Positions 1-7,597 of a stretch of 64,000 bases of DNA are shown in pieces. The translations under genes and the position numbers were made by a program. Positions within the stretch are counted from its first letter, which is position 1. Every line of letters starts with the position of its first letter. A model generated the notes under the pieces. That model made no database searches. It was not told the origin of the DNA and saw only the letters and a list, made by a program, of their open reading frames with translations. Location of the stretch: assembly GCA_020632915.1 (NCBI GenBank), contig JACKEP010000022.1, positions 1-64,000 of the forward strand, given 5' to 3'. The stretch comes from Alphaproteobacteria bacterium (GTDB taxonomy: Bacteria; Myxococcota_A; UBA796; GCA-2862545).

Positions 1-809
1 TGCCCCAGCAACGCGCGCAGCGCCCGGGATCGCACCGGCGCGGGGGCGTCGGACATCGCCAGCTGCACGAGGTCCCGATCGGTCCGCTGCTCGGCGTACA
101 GCGCCTGACACAGCGCCACGGCGCGGTCGACGAGGAGGTCCAGTTCCTGACCGTCGGCCACCGACGCCTGCAGCACGACGTCGCCATCCACCAGCCGACC
201 GCCCAGCTGGACGATCTGGGACGCGGCGTGGCGCTCCGGCGCGTGCAGGAACCGGTACAGCTCGTGGGTGTCGCCGCCGAGCGCCACCTCGGCGTCAAAG
301 GCGTCATCGCCCGTGGTCCATCCGCCGTGGGCGCCGGCGCGTGCCACCGCCTCGACGCCGATCGCCGCGCCCGTGGCCCGGACCACGAGCGTCGGCGCGA
401 CCGCCCCGGCGACCGTCCAGGTCTTGACCAGCCGCCAGGCGGCGAAGGGCACCAGGGCGAGGGGGACGAAGACGATCGTCATCGGGTTCGCCAGGAGCGG
501 CAGCAGCTGCTTGGCGCTGGTGACATCGTCGCCGTCCCCGTCGACCACCTCGACCTGCACGGACACGCCCCGCACCTCCCCCTGCGCGACGCGGGCCTGG
601 TCGTCCACGATCCCCACCTCGAAGTCCCGGCGGCGCGCCAGCGCCGCCAGCAGCCTGCGCTGGGCCGACCCCTGGCGGACGCTCCACCCCACGAACACGG
701 ACGCGGCCAGGGTGACGAGGGCGAGCGGCACGCTGTAGGCGACGTGTGCGGGATCGAGGAGCCACCGCAGGACCATGCCGACGGGGGGACCGCTGCCCGT
801 CACCGCCAT
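1..809 (-). CDS. membrane-anchored hypothetical protein, C-terminus beyond the window
   Basis: This reading frame is open from its ATG at 809 to the left edge, so the C-terminus is missing. The start is chosen because GGAGGG lies 7 bases upstream; the in-frame ATG at 827 has no ribosome site. The N-terminus carries a hydrophobic stretch (residues about 17-37, around AYSVPLALVTLAASVFVGW) and a second one near residues 90-110, so it is probably an inner-membrane protein with a soluble C-terminal part. It is a paralogue of the next gene: both contain a GDDAFD motif followed by a similar block with an ALYA segment. The end visible here (VRSRALRALLG) looks like HEAT-type helical repeats. It lies 91 bp downstream of its paralogue on the same strand, probably co-transcribed. 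No function is recognised. Confidence 0.75.
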   Translation of the reverse strand, partial: MAVTGSGPPVGMVLRWLLDPAHVAYSVPLALVTLAASVFVGWSVRQGSAQRRLLAALARRRDFEVGIVDDQARVAQGEVRGVSVQVEVVDGDGDDVTSAKQLLPLLANPMTIVFVPLALVPFAAWRLVKTWTVAGAVAPTLVVRATGAAIGVEAVARAGAHGGWTTGDDAFDAEVALGGDTHELYRFLHAPERHAASQIVQLGGRLVDGDVVLQASVADGQELDLLVDRAVALCQALYAEQRTDRDLVQLAMSDAPAPVRSRALRALLG

Positions 810-879
810 GTCGCCCTCCGCATCCATCGCCGGTCAGAGCGTACACCTCCGCGATGCGACGTGCCTGCCCCCGCGGCCC

Positions 880-897
880 TCACGCGCGCGCGCGTGA
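880..897. repeat. 18-bp perfect palindrome with an alternating CG core
   Basis: TCACGCGCG is followed directly by its reverse complement CGCGCGTGA. It sits between the stop of the 901-1974 gene and the start of the gene at 809. It could be a protein site, a small hairpin attenuating the downstream gene, or simply a CG-alternating run of the kind that favours left-handed DNA. Confidence 0.5.
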
Positions 898-900
898 CAC

Positions 901-1974
901 TCACCGGTCGGGCGGTCCGCCCGACGGGCCCGGCGTGGCCTCCGAGAGCCCGCCGTGACGCCCGTCGGCCACCGACACCGCGCCCACACGCGCGTCGGGC
1001 GATCCGATCGACAGGCGTCCCTGCGCCTCGGACCCCACACGCGCGCGAATCGCGGTCAGCGCGTGATCCCGGCGCGCGCGCTCGGCGTCTCCGTCCACCT
1101 GCAGCTGGGCGAGGGGTGCGAGGGCCTCGACCCCGCCGACGACCGCGAGGTGCTCGATCGCGGCCCGGCGCAGCACCGGTCCACCCGCCAGCGCGCCCCG
1201 CACGGCCCCAGCGTCCTCCGCGTCGACACCCTCCGCCTGCAACGCGAGGCGCCCGGCCGACCCATCGCCGTCGGCCACCAGCACCTCGAGCGCCCGCAGG
1301 CGCACCCCGTCGGGTTCATCCGACGCCAGCACCGCGTGCAGGTCCCCGACCACGCGTCCGTGGGCGTACAGCGCCGACGCGAGCGCCAGCGCCTCGCCCA
1401 CCAGCGCGTCGAGCTGGCGCACGTCGGTCACGTCGTGCTCCAGCACGACCTGGCCGTCGAGGATCACGCCGTGCCGGCCCAGCACCTCCAGGACCACGGC
1501 GCGCTCCGGGCGTCGCCACAGGGTCAGCAGCTCCTCGACGTAGCCGTGCGCGTCCACGGCGACGTCGAACGCGTCGTCCCCGCTGCGCAGGCCAGCGGTT
1601 CGCTGCTCCTGCTGACGCGGCGCGGCCCGCAGGCTGAAGCAGCGCGGGCCCACGTGGACCCGATGCCGGACGGCGCGCTGGCCGGGCGGGCGCCCCCACC
1701 GAAACGGCGGCGCCCACGGCGGCCAGGACGACAGCGCGCCGACGAGCTCGATGCGCACGTCGTGGCCGCCCAGCGTGCCCACGGCGACGTCCACCGACGG
1801 CGACGGCCGGAAGGACGTGACGCCCTCGTGGCGGGTCTGCAGGTCACGACGACCCTGCAACCGCTTCAGGAACCGGCCCGCGTCCGGTCGGCGCCGACGG
1901 GCCACCTGCACCCGCACGCCACCGATGAGGACGACGACAACCCCCGCAGCGATGCACGCGCCGACCATCCACAC
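901..1974 (-). CDS. single-pass membrane protein with HEAT-like C-terminus, paralogue of the gene at 1-809
   Basis: The 357-residue product starts with a hydrophobic anchor (residues about 3-22, MVGACIAAGVVVVLIGGVRV) followed by an Arg-rich stop-transfer segment, so most of it should face one side of the inner membrane. The central part has the GDDAFDVAVDAHGYVEELL block shared with the gene downstream. The C-terminal 130 residues are rich in Ala, Leu and Glu and read like short helical (HEAT or PBS-type) repeats, for example AIEHLAVVGGVEALAPLAQL. No catalytic motif is visible. The pair probably arose by duplication and may be co-expressed. The family is not one I can name; the call rests on codon pattern, frame length and the paralogue. 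Confidence 0.75.
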   Translation of the reverse strand: MWMVGACIAAGVVVVLIGGVRVQVARRRRPDAGRFLKRLQGRRDLQTRHEGVTSFRPSPSVDVAVGTLGGHDVRIELVGALSSWPPWAPPFRWGRPPGQRAVRHRVHVGPRCFSLRAAPRQQEQRTAGLRSGDDAFDVAVDAHGYVEELLTLWRRPERAVVLEVLGRHGVILDGQVVLEHDVTDVRQLDALVGEALALASALYAHGRVVGDLHAVLASDEPDGVRLRALEVLVADGDGSAGRLALQAEGVDAEDAGAVRGALAGGPVLRRAAIEHLAVVGGVEALAPLAQLQVDGDAERARRDHALTAIRARVGSEAQGRLSIGSPDARVGAVSVADGRHGGLSEATPGPSGGPPDR

Positions 1975-2492
1975 GCTGCCGCCTCCTCGGCGTCGGCGGG
2001 ACGGGTCCAGCCCCCGACGCTTCGTTCCCCTACCCGGGACCGCCGCGGGCGCCCCGTACAGGGTGGACGTCCTGGGTTCGTCGACGCGCTCGCCATGTCA
2101 CGAAACGCGGCGCTCCGGTATTCCGTCGCGAGTTGTCAACACACCCGCCTCCGTCGATTCCTACCTTGGTTCCGAACGTTTCCTCGTACCGATTGCGAGC
2201 GGTGGCGACGTTCGATGACAGCCGGTCCGGCGTGAACACCGCTGCGCACCGCTCCCAGAAAATCCAACACCCGACAGGATTTTCGTCAGTCGTGCGTCGG
2301 GTGTCCCCCGCCCTCTGCACAGTTTCTGCACGGTGTTTGGAAACCCCCTCGAAACTTGCCGTCATGCACTCGGCCCGCCACATTGACCCCAGAAGCCGAT
2401 GGGGAACGGCGCTCCCGCTCCCATCCGGGAACCACCTCCCGACCCACGTGATGGTCACGTGGGCGGCCGCTCCACCTGTCCCTGGAGGTCCT
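1975..2492. other. 518-bp divergent intergenic region
   Basis: No convincing gene. It separates the minus-strand pair from the plus-strand envelope cluster, so it should hold promoters in both directions. It is less GC-rich than its flanks around 2250-2390. It contains a 7-bp inverted repeat AAAATCC (2259-2265) / GGATTTT (2277-2283) and a strong 9-bp inverted repeat at 2443-2463, listed separately. Open frames crossing it have Arg-rich, shadow-like composition. Confidence 0.6.
2443..2463. promoter_or_regulatory. perfect 9-bp inverted repeat, candidate operator
   Basis: CCCACGTGA, a 3-base spacer TGG, and TCACGTGGG form a perfect inverted repeat whose end is 29 bases before the GTG start at 2493. 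Position and symmetry suit a dimeric regulator; it could also form a hairpin in the 5' untranslated region. It contains the GTCACG word that recurs in other intergenic regions of this window. Confidence 0.5.
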
Positions 2493-2846
2493 GTGACTGC
2501 GCGTATCCTGCCCCTCATCTTCATGACTGCATGCCTGATCCCTGCCACCCGCGACCAGTACGTGTCGGACATCACGTTCGACGTCTGCACCGAGAAGGTC
2601 CAGTGCGGTCGCGTGGACAAGGACGACGAGGACGCGGAGTACACGTCGTTCGACGACTGCACCGCCGACGTCGAGGCGCTGTTCCGGAACGTGTGGCCGT
2701 CCGACACGTGCGACGCCGACTCCATCGACCGCGACGCCTACGAGGACTGCCACCACGAGGCGCTGACCGCGGCCTGCTCCGACGGCTTCTTCGACGGCCT
2801 CTCGGCCATCGAGGCGTGCAACGCCAACGCCGTGTGCAGTGACTGA
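2493..2846 (+). CDS. small cysteine- and acid-rich lipoprotein
   Basis: The product has 117 residues. The GTG start follows a good ribosome site (CTGGAGG, 5 bases upstream). The first residues (MTARILPLIFMTAC) form a short signal peptide with a lipobox-like MTAC, so the mature protein probably begins with a lipidated cysteine. The rest contains about eight more cysteines in an Asp/Glu-rich sequence (for example DVCTEKVQCGRVDKDDEDAE, then DDCTADVEALF and EDCHHEALTAAC), suggesting a disulfide-stabilised periplasmic or outer-membrane domain. Such cysteine-spaced acidic lipoproteins are common in myxobacteria but I do not know a function. First gene of a four-gene plus-strand run of envelope proteins. 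Confidence 0.7.
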   Translation: MTARILPLIFMTACLIPATRDQYVSDITFDVCTEKVQCGRVDKDDEDAEYTSFDDCTADVEALFRNVWPSDTCDADSIDRDAYEDCHHEALTAACSDGFFDGLSAIEACNANAVCSD

Positions 2847-2882
2847 CCCCGAACCCACCACCCCGACCCCTCTGGAGGTCCC

Positions 2883-3053
2883 ATGCTCCGCATCGCCCTG
2901 ATCGCCTTCATCCTCGCCGTCGTCACCGGTATCGCCGGGTTCACCGGCATCGCCGCCGGCTTCGCCTTCGTGGCCAAGATCGCCTTCTTCCTGTTCCTGG
3001 CCCTGCTGGTCGTGAGCCTCGTGGGCCACGCGATGCGCGGCGACCCGGTCTGA
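2883..3053 (+). CDS. DUF1328 family small membrane protein
   Basis: This 56-residue protein starts at an ATG preceded by CTGGAGGTCCC. Almost the whole chain is hydrophobic: two helices (about residues 2-22 and 28-48) around the pattern AGFTGIAAGFAFVAKIAFFLFLALLVVSL, which matches the small DUF1328/YtjA family of inner-membrane proteins found widely in proteobacteria. The family has no established biochemical role but is often stress-induced. It is 36 bp downstream of the cysteine-rich lipoprotein and 74 bp upstream of the OmpA lipoprotein, on the same strand. Confidence 0.85.
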   Translation: MLRIALIAFILAVVTGIAGFTGIAAGFAFVAKIAFFLFLALLVVSLVGHAMRGDPV

Positions 3054-3127
3054 CGACCGGCGCCTCCCGCACGCCGCCGGCGGCATCCACCCCGCCGGCG
3101 CCCACCCACCCTCACCCTGGAGACCTG

Positions 3128-3895
3128 ATGCACACCCGTCGCCCCCTGATGATCCTCGCCACGCTGGCCCTGACCGCCGGCTGCGCCTCCCAGGCCCGCG
3201 TCTCGCGCGCCGAGACGGCGTGGCACCAGGCCGCGTCGTCCGACGCCGCCGCGCGTGCCGAGAACGCCCGCCTCCGCGCGGACCTCGCCAAGGCGCGTGC
3301 GGACGCTGACACCCAGGCCACCCCGGTCGCGCCTCCCGCGGCGCCCGCGCCCGGCAGCGATCTGGAGGCCCTGTACACCGAGCTCGTCCTCGAGTTCGAG
3401 ACCGAGCTGTCCAGCGGCGAGCTGGTGTGGGTGCTCGACGACGAACAGGTGAGCCTGTCGTTCGACGACACCCTGCACTTCGGCACCGCCGACGCGCAGC
3501 TGAGCGACCGCGGCGTCGACCTCGTGGACCGGCTCGCGACCGTGCTCGCGCGTCACCCCGACACGGGCTTCCAGGTCCGCGGTCACACCGACGCGCGTCC
3601 CATCGCGACCGACCGCTTCCCGTCCAACTGGGAACTCGGCGCCGCCCGCGCCTCGGCGGTCGTCCGGCAGCTCGTCGACGAGGGCGTCGACCCCGACCAG
3701 CTCGCCGTCGTCTCGCTCGCCGACACCGAGCCCATCGCCAACGGCGACCTCGCCGTCGGCCAGGCCGACAACCGCCGCGTCGACCTCGTGGTGGTCCCGT
3801 CCACGGCCCAGCCCGAGGTGCTCGCCGCCGTCGTCCGCGCGATGGCCGAGCCCACCACCGCCCAGCCGGACGCCCTCGCCGCCCGCGAGCGCTGA
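3128..3895 (+). CDS. OmpA-domain lipoprotein
   Basis: A 255-residue lipoprotein: the signal peptide ends in LALTAGC (Cys at residue 20), followed by an Ala/Arg/Glu coiled-coil-like stretch (about 25-60) and a Pro/Ala linker. The C-terminal part from about residue 105 is an OmpA-like peptidoglycan-binding domain: LHFGTADAQLSDRG, then FQVRGHTDARPI, then NWELGAARASAVVRQL and NRRVDLVV, which are the family's hallmark blocks. This type of protein anchors the outer membrane to the cell wall; the phrase RPIATDRFPSNWELGAARA also resembles MotB-type domains. It follows the DUF1328 gene and precedes a hairpin, so it may end that transcript. Confidence 0.88.
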   Translation: MHTRRPLMILATLALTAGCASQARVSRAETAWHQAASSDAAARAENARLRADLAKARADADTQATPVAPPAAPAPGSDLEALYTELVLEFETELSSGELVWVLDDEQVSLSFDDTLHFGTADAQLSDRGVDLVDRLATVLARHPDTGFQVRGHTDARPIATDRFPSNWELGAARASAVVRQLVDEGVDPDQLAVVSLADTEPIANGDLAVGQADNRRVDLVVVPSTAQPEVLAAVVRAMAEPTTAQPDALAARER

Positions 3896-3938
3896 TCCGA
3901 ACGATCGCCGAGCGCGCTGCGCTCGACGTCCCCGGTGC

Positions 3939-3958
3939 GCGCACGGTCCGCCGTGCGC
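3939..3958 (+). terminator. GC-rich hairpin between OmpA lipoprotein and DUF2807-like gene
   Basis: GCGCACGG, loop TCCG, CCGTGCGC: an 8-bp perfect stem with a 4-base loop, 43 bases after the stop at 3895. There is no T-run, so factor-independent termination is not certain. Confidence 0.4.
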
Positions 3959-4035
3959 CACCCCCGGGGCGACCACCCGAGGTGCGTCTCCCCGACCCCA
4001 CCCGCTCCCCTCGGGGAGCCGACCTGGAGTTCCTC

Positions 4036-4884
4036 ATGACCCGCACCCTGCTTCCGCTGACCGCCGCCTGCGCCGTCGCCACCCTCGCCGGCTGCGCCGA
4101 CACGCCCGCCGACGTCCGCGACGTCGGGGCCTACAGCGCCGCCAAGGTCGCCTCGCCGATGAACGTCGAGGTCACCGACGACAGCACCCTCGACATCGGG
4201 CAGGTCGCCGTCACCTGTGACGTGGGCGACGCCACGCTCGTGAGCACCACCACCGTCGGCGGCACCGTCGAGGTCGTGGCCGACGCGCGGCTCGACGCCA
4301 CCGCCTGCACCGTCTGGATCCACGGCGGCAGCCTCGACCACGTCGAGGTCACGGCGTCGGACGGGGACAGCACCCGCATCGTCGTCGGGGCGGCCGCCGT
4401 GGTCGACATCGGCACGCTCACCGCGGACCGCGTCGTCGTCGACGCCACCGCCGACGGCGTGCTGCACGTCGGCAGCCTCGACGCCGACGACGCCATGCTC
4501 CGCGCCACGGGCGACAGCTCGCTGACCGTGGACACCACCCTCGTCGATCAGCTCGGTACGGACGCCGACGGTCAGGCCCAGGTCGTGATCGGCGCCATGG
4601 ACACGACCTCGTGGATGGCGACCGCCCACGGTCAGGCCCTGATCCGCGCCGACGGCGTCACCGAGCTGGCCGACCTCGCTGCCTACGGCGGCGCCACCAT
4701 CGACGCGATGGACGTCGCGGCCGACGAGGCCACCGTCAGCGCGCGCGGCAACGCCACCGTCGAGATCACCGCCCTCGATCTGGTGAGCGTGGACGCCCGC
4801 GGCGCCGCCAGCGTCAGCATCGGCGGCGACCCGGACGACGCCAACGTCTCCGTGTCCGGCGGCGCCGAGATCCTCGGCCTCTGA
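4036..4884 (+). CDS. DUF2807-like beta-helix lipoprotein
   Basis: A 282-residue lipoprotein with signal peptide ending VATLAGC (Cys about residue 20). The mature part is a run of short beta-strand repeats with alternating Asp/Val/Gly (for example VEVTDDSTLDIGQVAVTC, VEITALDLVSVDARGAASVSI), the pattern of the DUF2807 putative auto-transporter adhesin head domain, which folds as a right-handed beta-helix. Members are exported and thought to be surface or periplasmic structural proteins. Start chosen at the ATG after CTGGAG. It is flanked by a hairpin on each side, so it may be its own transcript. Confidence 0.75.
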   Translation: MTRTLLPLTAACAVATLAGCADTPADVRDVGAYSAAKVASPMNVEVTDDSTLDIGQVAVTCDVGDATLVSTTTVGGTVEVVADARLDATACTVWIHGGSLDHVEVTASDGDSTRIVVGAAAVVDIGTLTADRVVVDATADGVLHVGSLDADDAMLRATGDSSLTVDTTLVDQLGTDADGQAQVVIGAMDTTSWMATAHGQALIRADGVTELADLAAYGGATIDAMDVAADEATVSARGNATVEITALDLVSVDARGAASVSIGGDPDDANVSVSGGAEILGL

Positions 4885-4899
4885 TCGACGCCAGACGCC

Positions 4900-4935
4900 A
4901 CGGGCCCGGCTGCGCACCCCGCGCGCCGGGCCCGT
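4900..4935 (+). terminator. 11-bp stem hairpin after the DUF2807-like gene
   Basis: ACGGGCCCGGC and GCCGGGCCCGT form a perfect 11-bp stem around a 14-base loop, starting 15 bases after the stop codon. It is followed by CCTGCT rather than a T-run. A hairpin with the same outer sequence and the same tail follows another gene at 30268-30301. Confidence 0.6.
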
Positions 4936-5179
4936 CCTGCTGTGGCCCACCGGGACCTGCGTGACGGGCGCCGTTGCGACCAGTCCGACACGTCGTCGAC
5001 ACCTTCGCACGCAGTGTGTCCCGCAAAGAGGACGCCGTCGCCAACCTCCTCCTCGCACCGTATGCAGCGATCGCCCGGTCTCGTGAGAGGACCCCCGGAC
5101 GCGATCGCGACCGGGCGGGGTGACGTGCGCCCGCACGCACCTCTGCACCCATCCCGATGCGCAGCGAGAGGGAGACGTC

Positions 5180-6679
5180 ATGAAGCACATGAGCCACGAC
5201 GGCGGCGCCGACGCGCCGACCGAGATCCTGTTCGACACCCCGTTCCACTACATGTTCCCCTACGCGGCCGCCTCGGAGCCGTGCCGCGTCAAGGCGACAC
5301 CCGACACCGTGGCGCACCTCAAGGCGCTGGCCGACGCGATGGGCGATCCCGGCACCCAGAACCAGCCGATGCCCAACCTGTTCGACTCGTCGATCCCGGC
5401 GATCTTCACCTACTTCGGCCAGTTCATCGACCACGACACCACGGCGCGCACCGATCGCGACGGCGACCTATCGAAGATCGGCGACGGCCACACGGTGGAG
5501 CCGCTGGACACCGACAAGGTCGTCGCCGGCCTGAAGAACGGCCGCCGCCCCCAGCTCGACCTCGACAGCCTCTACGGCGACGGCCCCGCGATGGCGCCGG
5601 GCGCGGTGTCGGAGGCCCAGGCGTTCGGCCTGTACGATCCCCAGCTCCACCTCAACCTGCACCACTACGGCAACGGGAAGATCGATCTGCCGCGCAGGGC
5701 CGACGGCACCGCGATCATCGCCGACGAGCGGAACGACGAGAACGCCATCGTCGCGCAGCTCCACGCCGCGATGATCGCCTTCCACAACGCCGTCGCGAGC
5801 AAGCAGTCCGGATCGACCAAGGCGCGGTACATCCGCGCGCGCCAGCTCGTGCGCTGGGCCTACCAGTACCTGGTGGTGCACGCCTACCTGCCCGCCGTGT
5901 GTGATGAGAACGTGGTGGCCGACATCCTCGCGAACGGCCCACGGTTCATGGGGCCGTCCACCGGTCGCACGGCGTTCATGCCGCTCGAGTTCAGCGTCGC
6001 CGGCTTCCGGTTCGGCCACTCGATGATCCGGCCGTTCTACGACCTGAACGACACCACTGAGCGCACGATCGACCAGCTGCTCTTCGCCACGAAGCAGCCG
6101 GGCGGCATGATCGGCGGCCACCTCAACCCGACGCTCCTGCTGGACTGGGAGCGCTTCCGCCCCGGCGGCAGCAAGCTGCAGCACGCGCGCAAGATCGACC
6201 CGCGCATCGCCCAGGGCCTGTTCCAGCTGACCTTCGGTGGCAACGACAGCGTCCTCAAGCACCTCGCCCGCCGCAACCTGCTCCGCGCGTTCAGCCTGTC
6301 CATCCCCACCGGCCAGGCGATCGCCGACTGCATGGGCGTGGAGCCCCTCAAGCCCGGTCAGCTCAAGCCCGCGGGGAACACGCCGCAGCAGCAGGCGATC
6401 GCGGACGCCCTGTCCCAGGGCGACCTCGACACCCGGACACCCCTGTGGTTCTACATCCTGCGCGAGGCCGCGGTGCAGCAGGACGGCCGGCGGCTGGGTG
6501 AGGTCGGCAGCCGCCTCGTCGCCGAGACCCTGTACGGCATGATCGTGCAGGACCCGTCCAGCTACATCCACCACCGCCACGACGCCGCCATCAAGAGCAA
6601 CGGCGTGCGGGTCTGGACCGGTGCCAAGGGCCTGATCGGCGACCTCGACGACCTCCTCAAGGCCGCCGGCGTCGCCTGA
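5180..6679 (+). CDS. animal-type haem peroxidase
   Basis: A 499-residue protein with no signal peptide, hence cytoplasmic. ATG follows GAGAGGGAG. It belongs to the animal haem peroxidase superfamily (myeloperoxidase, cyclooxygenase and fatty-acid dioxygenase relatives): FGQFIDHD around residue 80 holds the distal His (His85) with its neighbouring Asp residues; DERNDENAIVAQLHAAMIAFHN matches the catalytic Arg/Asn block; AGFRFGHSMIRPF holds the proximal haem ligand (His280); and ARRNLLRAFSLSIPTGQAIA matches the block seen in bacterial members. These enzymes oxidise organic substrates with peroxide or oxygenate polyunsaturated fatty acids. A lipoxygenase gene 3.4 kb away makes a lipid substrate attractive, but that is inference. 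A hairpin follows the gene. Confidence 0.88.
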   Translation: MKHMSHDGGADAPTEILFDTPFHYMFPYAAASEPCRVKATPDTVAHLKALADAMGDPGTQNQPMPNLFDSSIPAIFTYFGQFIDHDTTARTDRDGDLSKIGDGHTVEPLDTDKVVAGLKNGRRPQLDLDSLYGDGPAMAPGAVSEAQAFGLYDPQLHLNLHHYGNGKIDLPRRADGTAIIADERNDENAIVAQLHAAMIAFHNAVASKQSGSTKARYIRARQLVRWAYQYLVVHAYLPAVCDENVVADILANGPRFMGPSTGRTAFMPLEFSVAGFRFGHSMIRPFYDLNDTTERTIDQLLFATKQPGGMIGGHLNPTLLLDWERFRPGGSKLQHARKIDPRIAQGLFQLTFGGNDSVLKHLARRNLLRAFSLSIPTGQAIADCMGVEPLKPGQLKPAGNTPQQQAIADALSQGDLDTRTPLWFYILREAAVQQDGRRLGEVGSRLVAETLYGMIVQDPSSYIHHRHDAAIKSNGVRVWTGAKGLIGDLDDLLKAAGVA

Positions 6680-6685
6680 CCCCAC

Positions 6686-6709
6686 GCGGCGCCCGCAGCC
6701 GGGCGCTGC
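6686..6709 (+). terminator. hairpin after the haem peroxidase gene
   Basis: GCGGCGCCCG, loop CAGC, CGGGCGCTGC: a 10-bp stem with one G-T pair, 6 bases after the stop codon. No T-run follows. It separates the peroxidase from the TetR-controlled pair. Confidence 0.55.
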
Positions 6710-6736
6710 ACGCCCTCCCGCGCGCCTCTGATTTCG

Positions 6737-6754
6737 ATACGAGTCGTTTCGTAT
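6737..6754. promoter_or_regulatory. TetR-type operator
   Basis: ATACGA, 6-base spacer GTCGTT, TCGTAT: a perfect inverted repeat of the size and composition typical of TetR-family sites, in an AT-rich patch 17 bases before the start at 6772. Since the downstream pair includes a TetR regulator, autoregulation is the simplest reading. Confidence 0.65.
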
Positions 6755-6771
6755 TGAATCGGAGGTGCGTG

Positions 6772-7005
6772 ATGGACGTGTTCGTGAACGCCGTGGCGAT
6801 CGTGTCGCTGACCGGGGTGGTGGGCGTCGCCGTGTGCGGCGGCGCCGTGGGCGTCGGCATGCCGTTGCTCCTCCTCGCGGGCCTGCTCGACGGACCCACC
6901 GGCGGGCGCCTGTCGCGGGCGGAGCGTGCTACCTCCTCGCCGGGCCCGGCACCGGTGCCCGAGGAGCTCGATGACCGCGCTGCAGCGCCCCGGCCGACCG
7001 CGTGA
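6772..7005 (+). CDS. small membrane protein overlapping the TetR gene
   Basis: A 77-residue product. The ATG at 6772 is chosen over one at 6754 because CGGAGGTG lies 4-6 bases before it and the operator overlaps the earlier ATG. One or two hydrophobic segments (residues about 5-45: VNAVAIVSLTGVVGVAVCGG, then MPLLLLAGLLDG) are followed by a Pro/Ala-rich hydrophilic tail. Its last 35 bases overlap the start of the tetR-like gene, so both are translated from one message directly behind the operator. Function unknown; small membrane partners next to TetR regulators are often transport or membrane-modifying accessories. Confidence 0.65.
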   Translation: MDVFVNAVAIVSLTGVVGVAVCGGAVGVGMPLLLLAGLLDGPTGGRLSRAERATSSPGPAPVPEELDDRAAAPRPTA

Positions 7006-7594
7006 CCCCGAGATCGACGACCGCATCGTCGACGCGGCGCGTGCGCTGCTGCACGAGGGTGGCCTCGACACGCTGAGCATGGCGGCGGTCGCGGAGCGTG
7101 CGGGCGTGGGCAAGGCCACGGTCTACCGCCGCTACGCCGACGCGCGCGCCCTGGCCGGCGCCGTGCTCTTCGACGACCTCCAGGCGCTCGCCGAGGCCGT
7201 CCCCACCGCGCTCGACCCCCACCGGTCGGTCCTCGACCAGCTGGTGGACACCTCGCGGCCGTTCCTCACCTACTTCGGCACCTCCGCCGGCTGGACCCGC
7301 GCCATGCTCCAGCTCGCGCTGTTCCAGGTCGACGCCGAGGCGCCGATGTCGGTGCAGGGCATGTGGTGGGTGGCCACGATCGCCGAGCGGCTGGAGGCCG
7401 CCAAGGCCCACGGCCTGCTGCTGCCCGACGTCAACACGATGCTGCTCGCCAACGCGTGGTTCTCCCTGTACGTCACCACGCTGATCGCCGGCGCCGGCGG
7501 CCTGATCCCCGACGTCGAGGACCAGGTGGCCACGCTGCACGCCCTGCTCGCCCAGCACCTGCGCGGGCTCGTCCCCGACGACGCGCCCGGCTGA
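6971..7594 (+). CDS. TetR family transcriptional regulator
   Basis: A 207-residue protein. The N-terminal 60 residues are a TetR DNA-binding domain: DDRIVDAARALLHEGGLDTLSMAAVAERAGVGKATVYRRYADARAL, with the recognition helix at GKATVYRRY. The rest is an all-helical ligand and dimer domain. The ATG at 6971 follows CGAGGAGC; an upstream in-frame start (6926) would add an Arg/Pro-rich shadow-like extension. It overlaps the small membrane protein and lies just downstream of the palindrome at 6737-6754, its likely target. The ligand is unknown; lipid-like or aromatic molecules are common for the family. It ends 3 bp from the stop of the converging gene. Confidence 0.9.
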   Translation: MTALQRPGRPRDPEIDDRIVDAARALLHEGGLDTLSMAAVAERAGVGKATVYRRYADARALAGAVLFDDLQALAEAVPTALDPHRSVLDQLVDTSRPFLTYFGTSAGWTRAMLQLALFQVDAEAPMSVQGMWWVATIAERLEAAKAHGLLLPDVNTMLLANAWFSLYVTTLIAGAGGLIPDVEDQVATLHALLAQHLRGLVPDDAPG

Positions 7595-7597
7595 CGC

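Noticed and set aside
228..1637. 469-codon plus-strand open frame
   Set aside because: Arg/Pro/Ala-rich with no ribosome site; antisense to the two membrane-anchored paralogues, which have hydrophobic anchors and shared motifs.
2030..2725. 231-codon minus-strand frame across the gap at 1975-2492
   Set aside because: It runs antisense through the start of the cysteine-rich lipoprotein gene, lacks a ribosome site and shows no recognisable domain.
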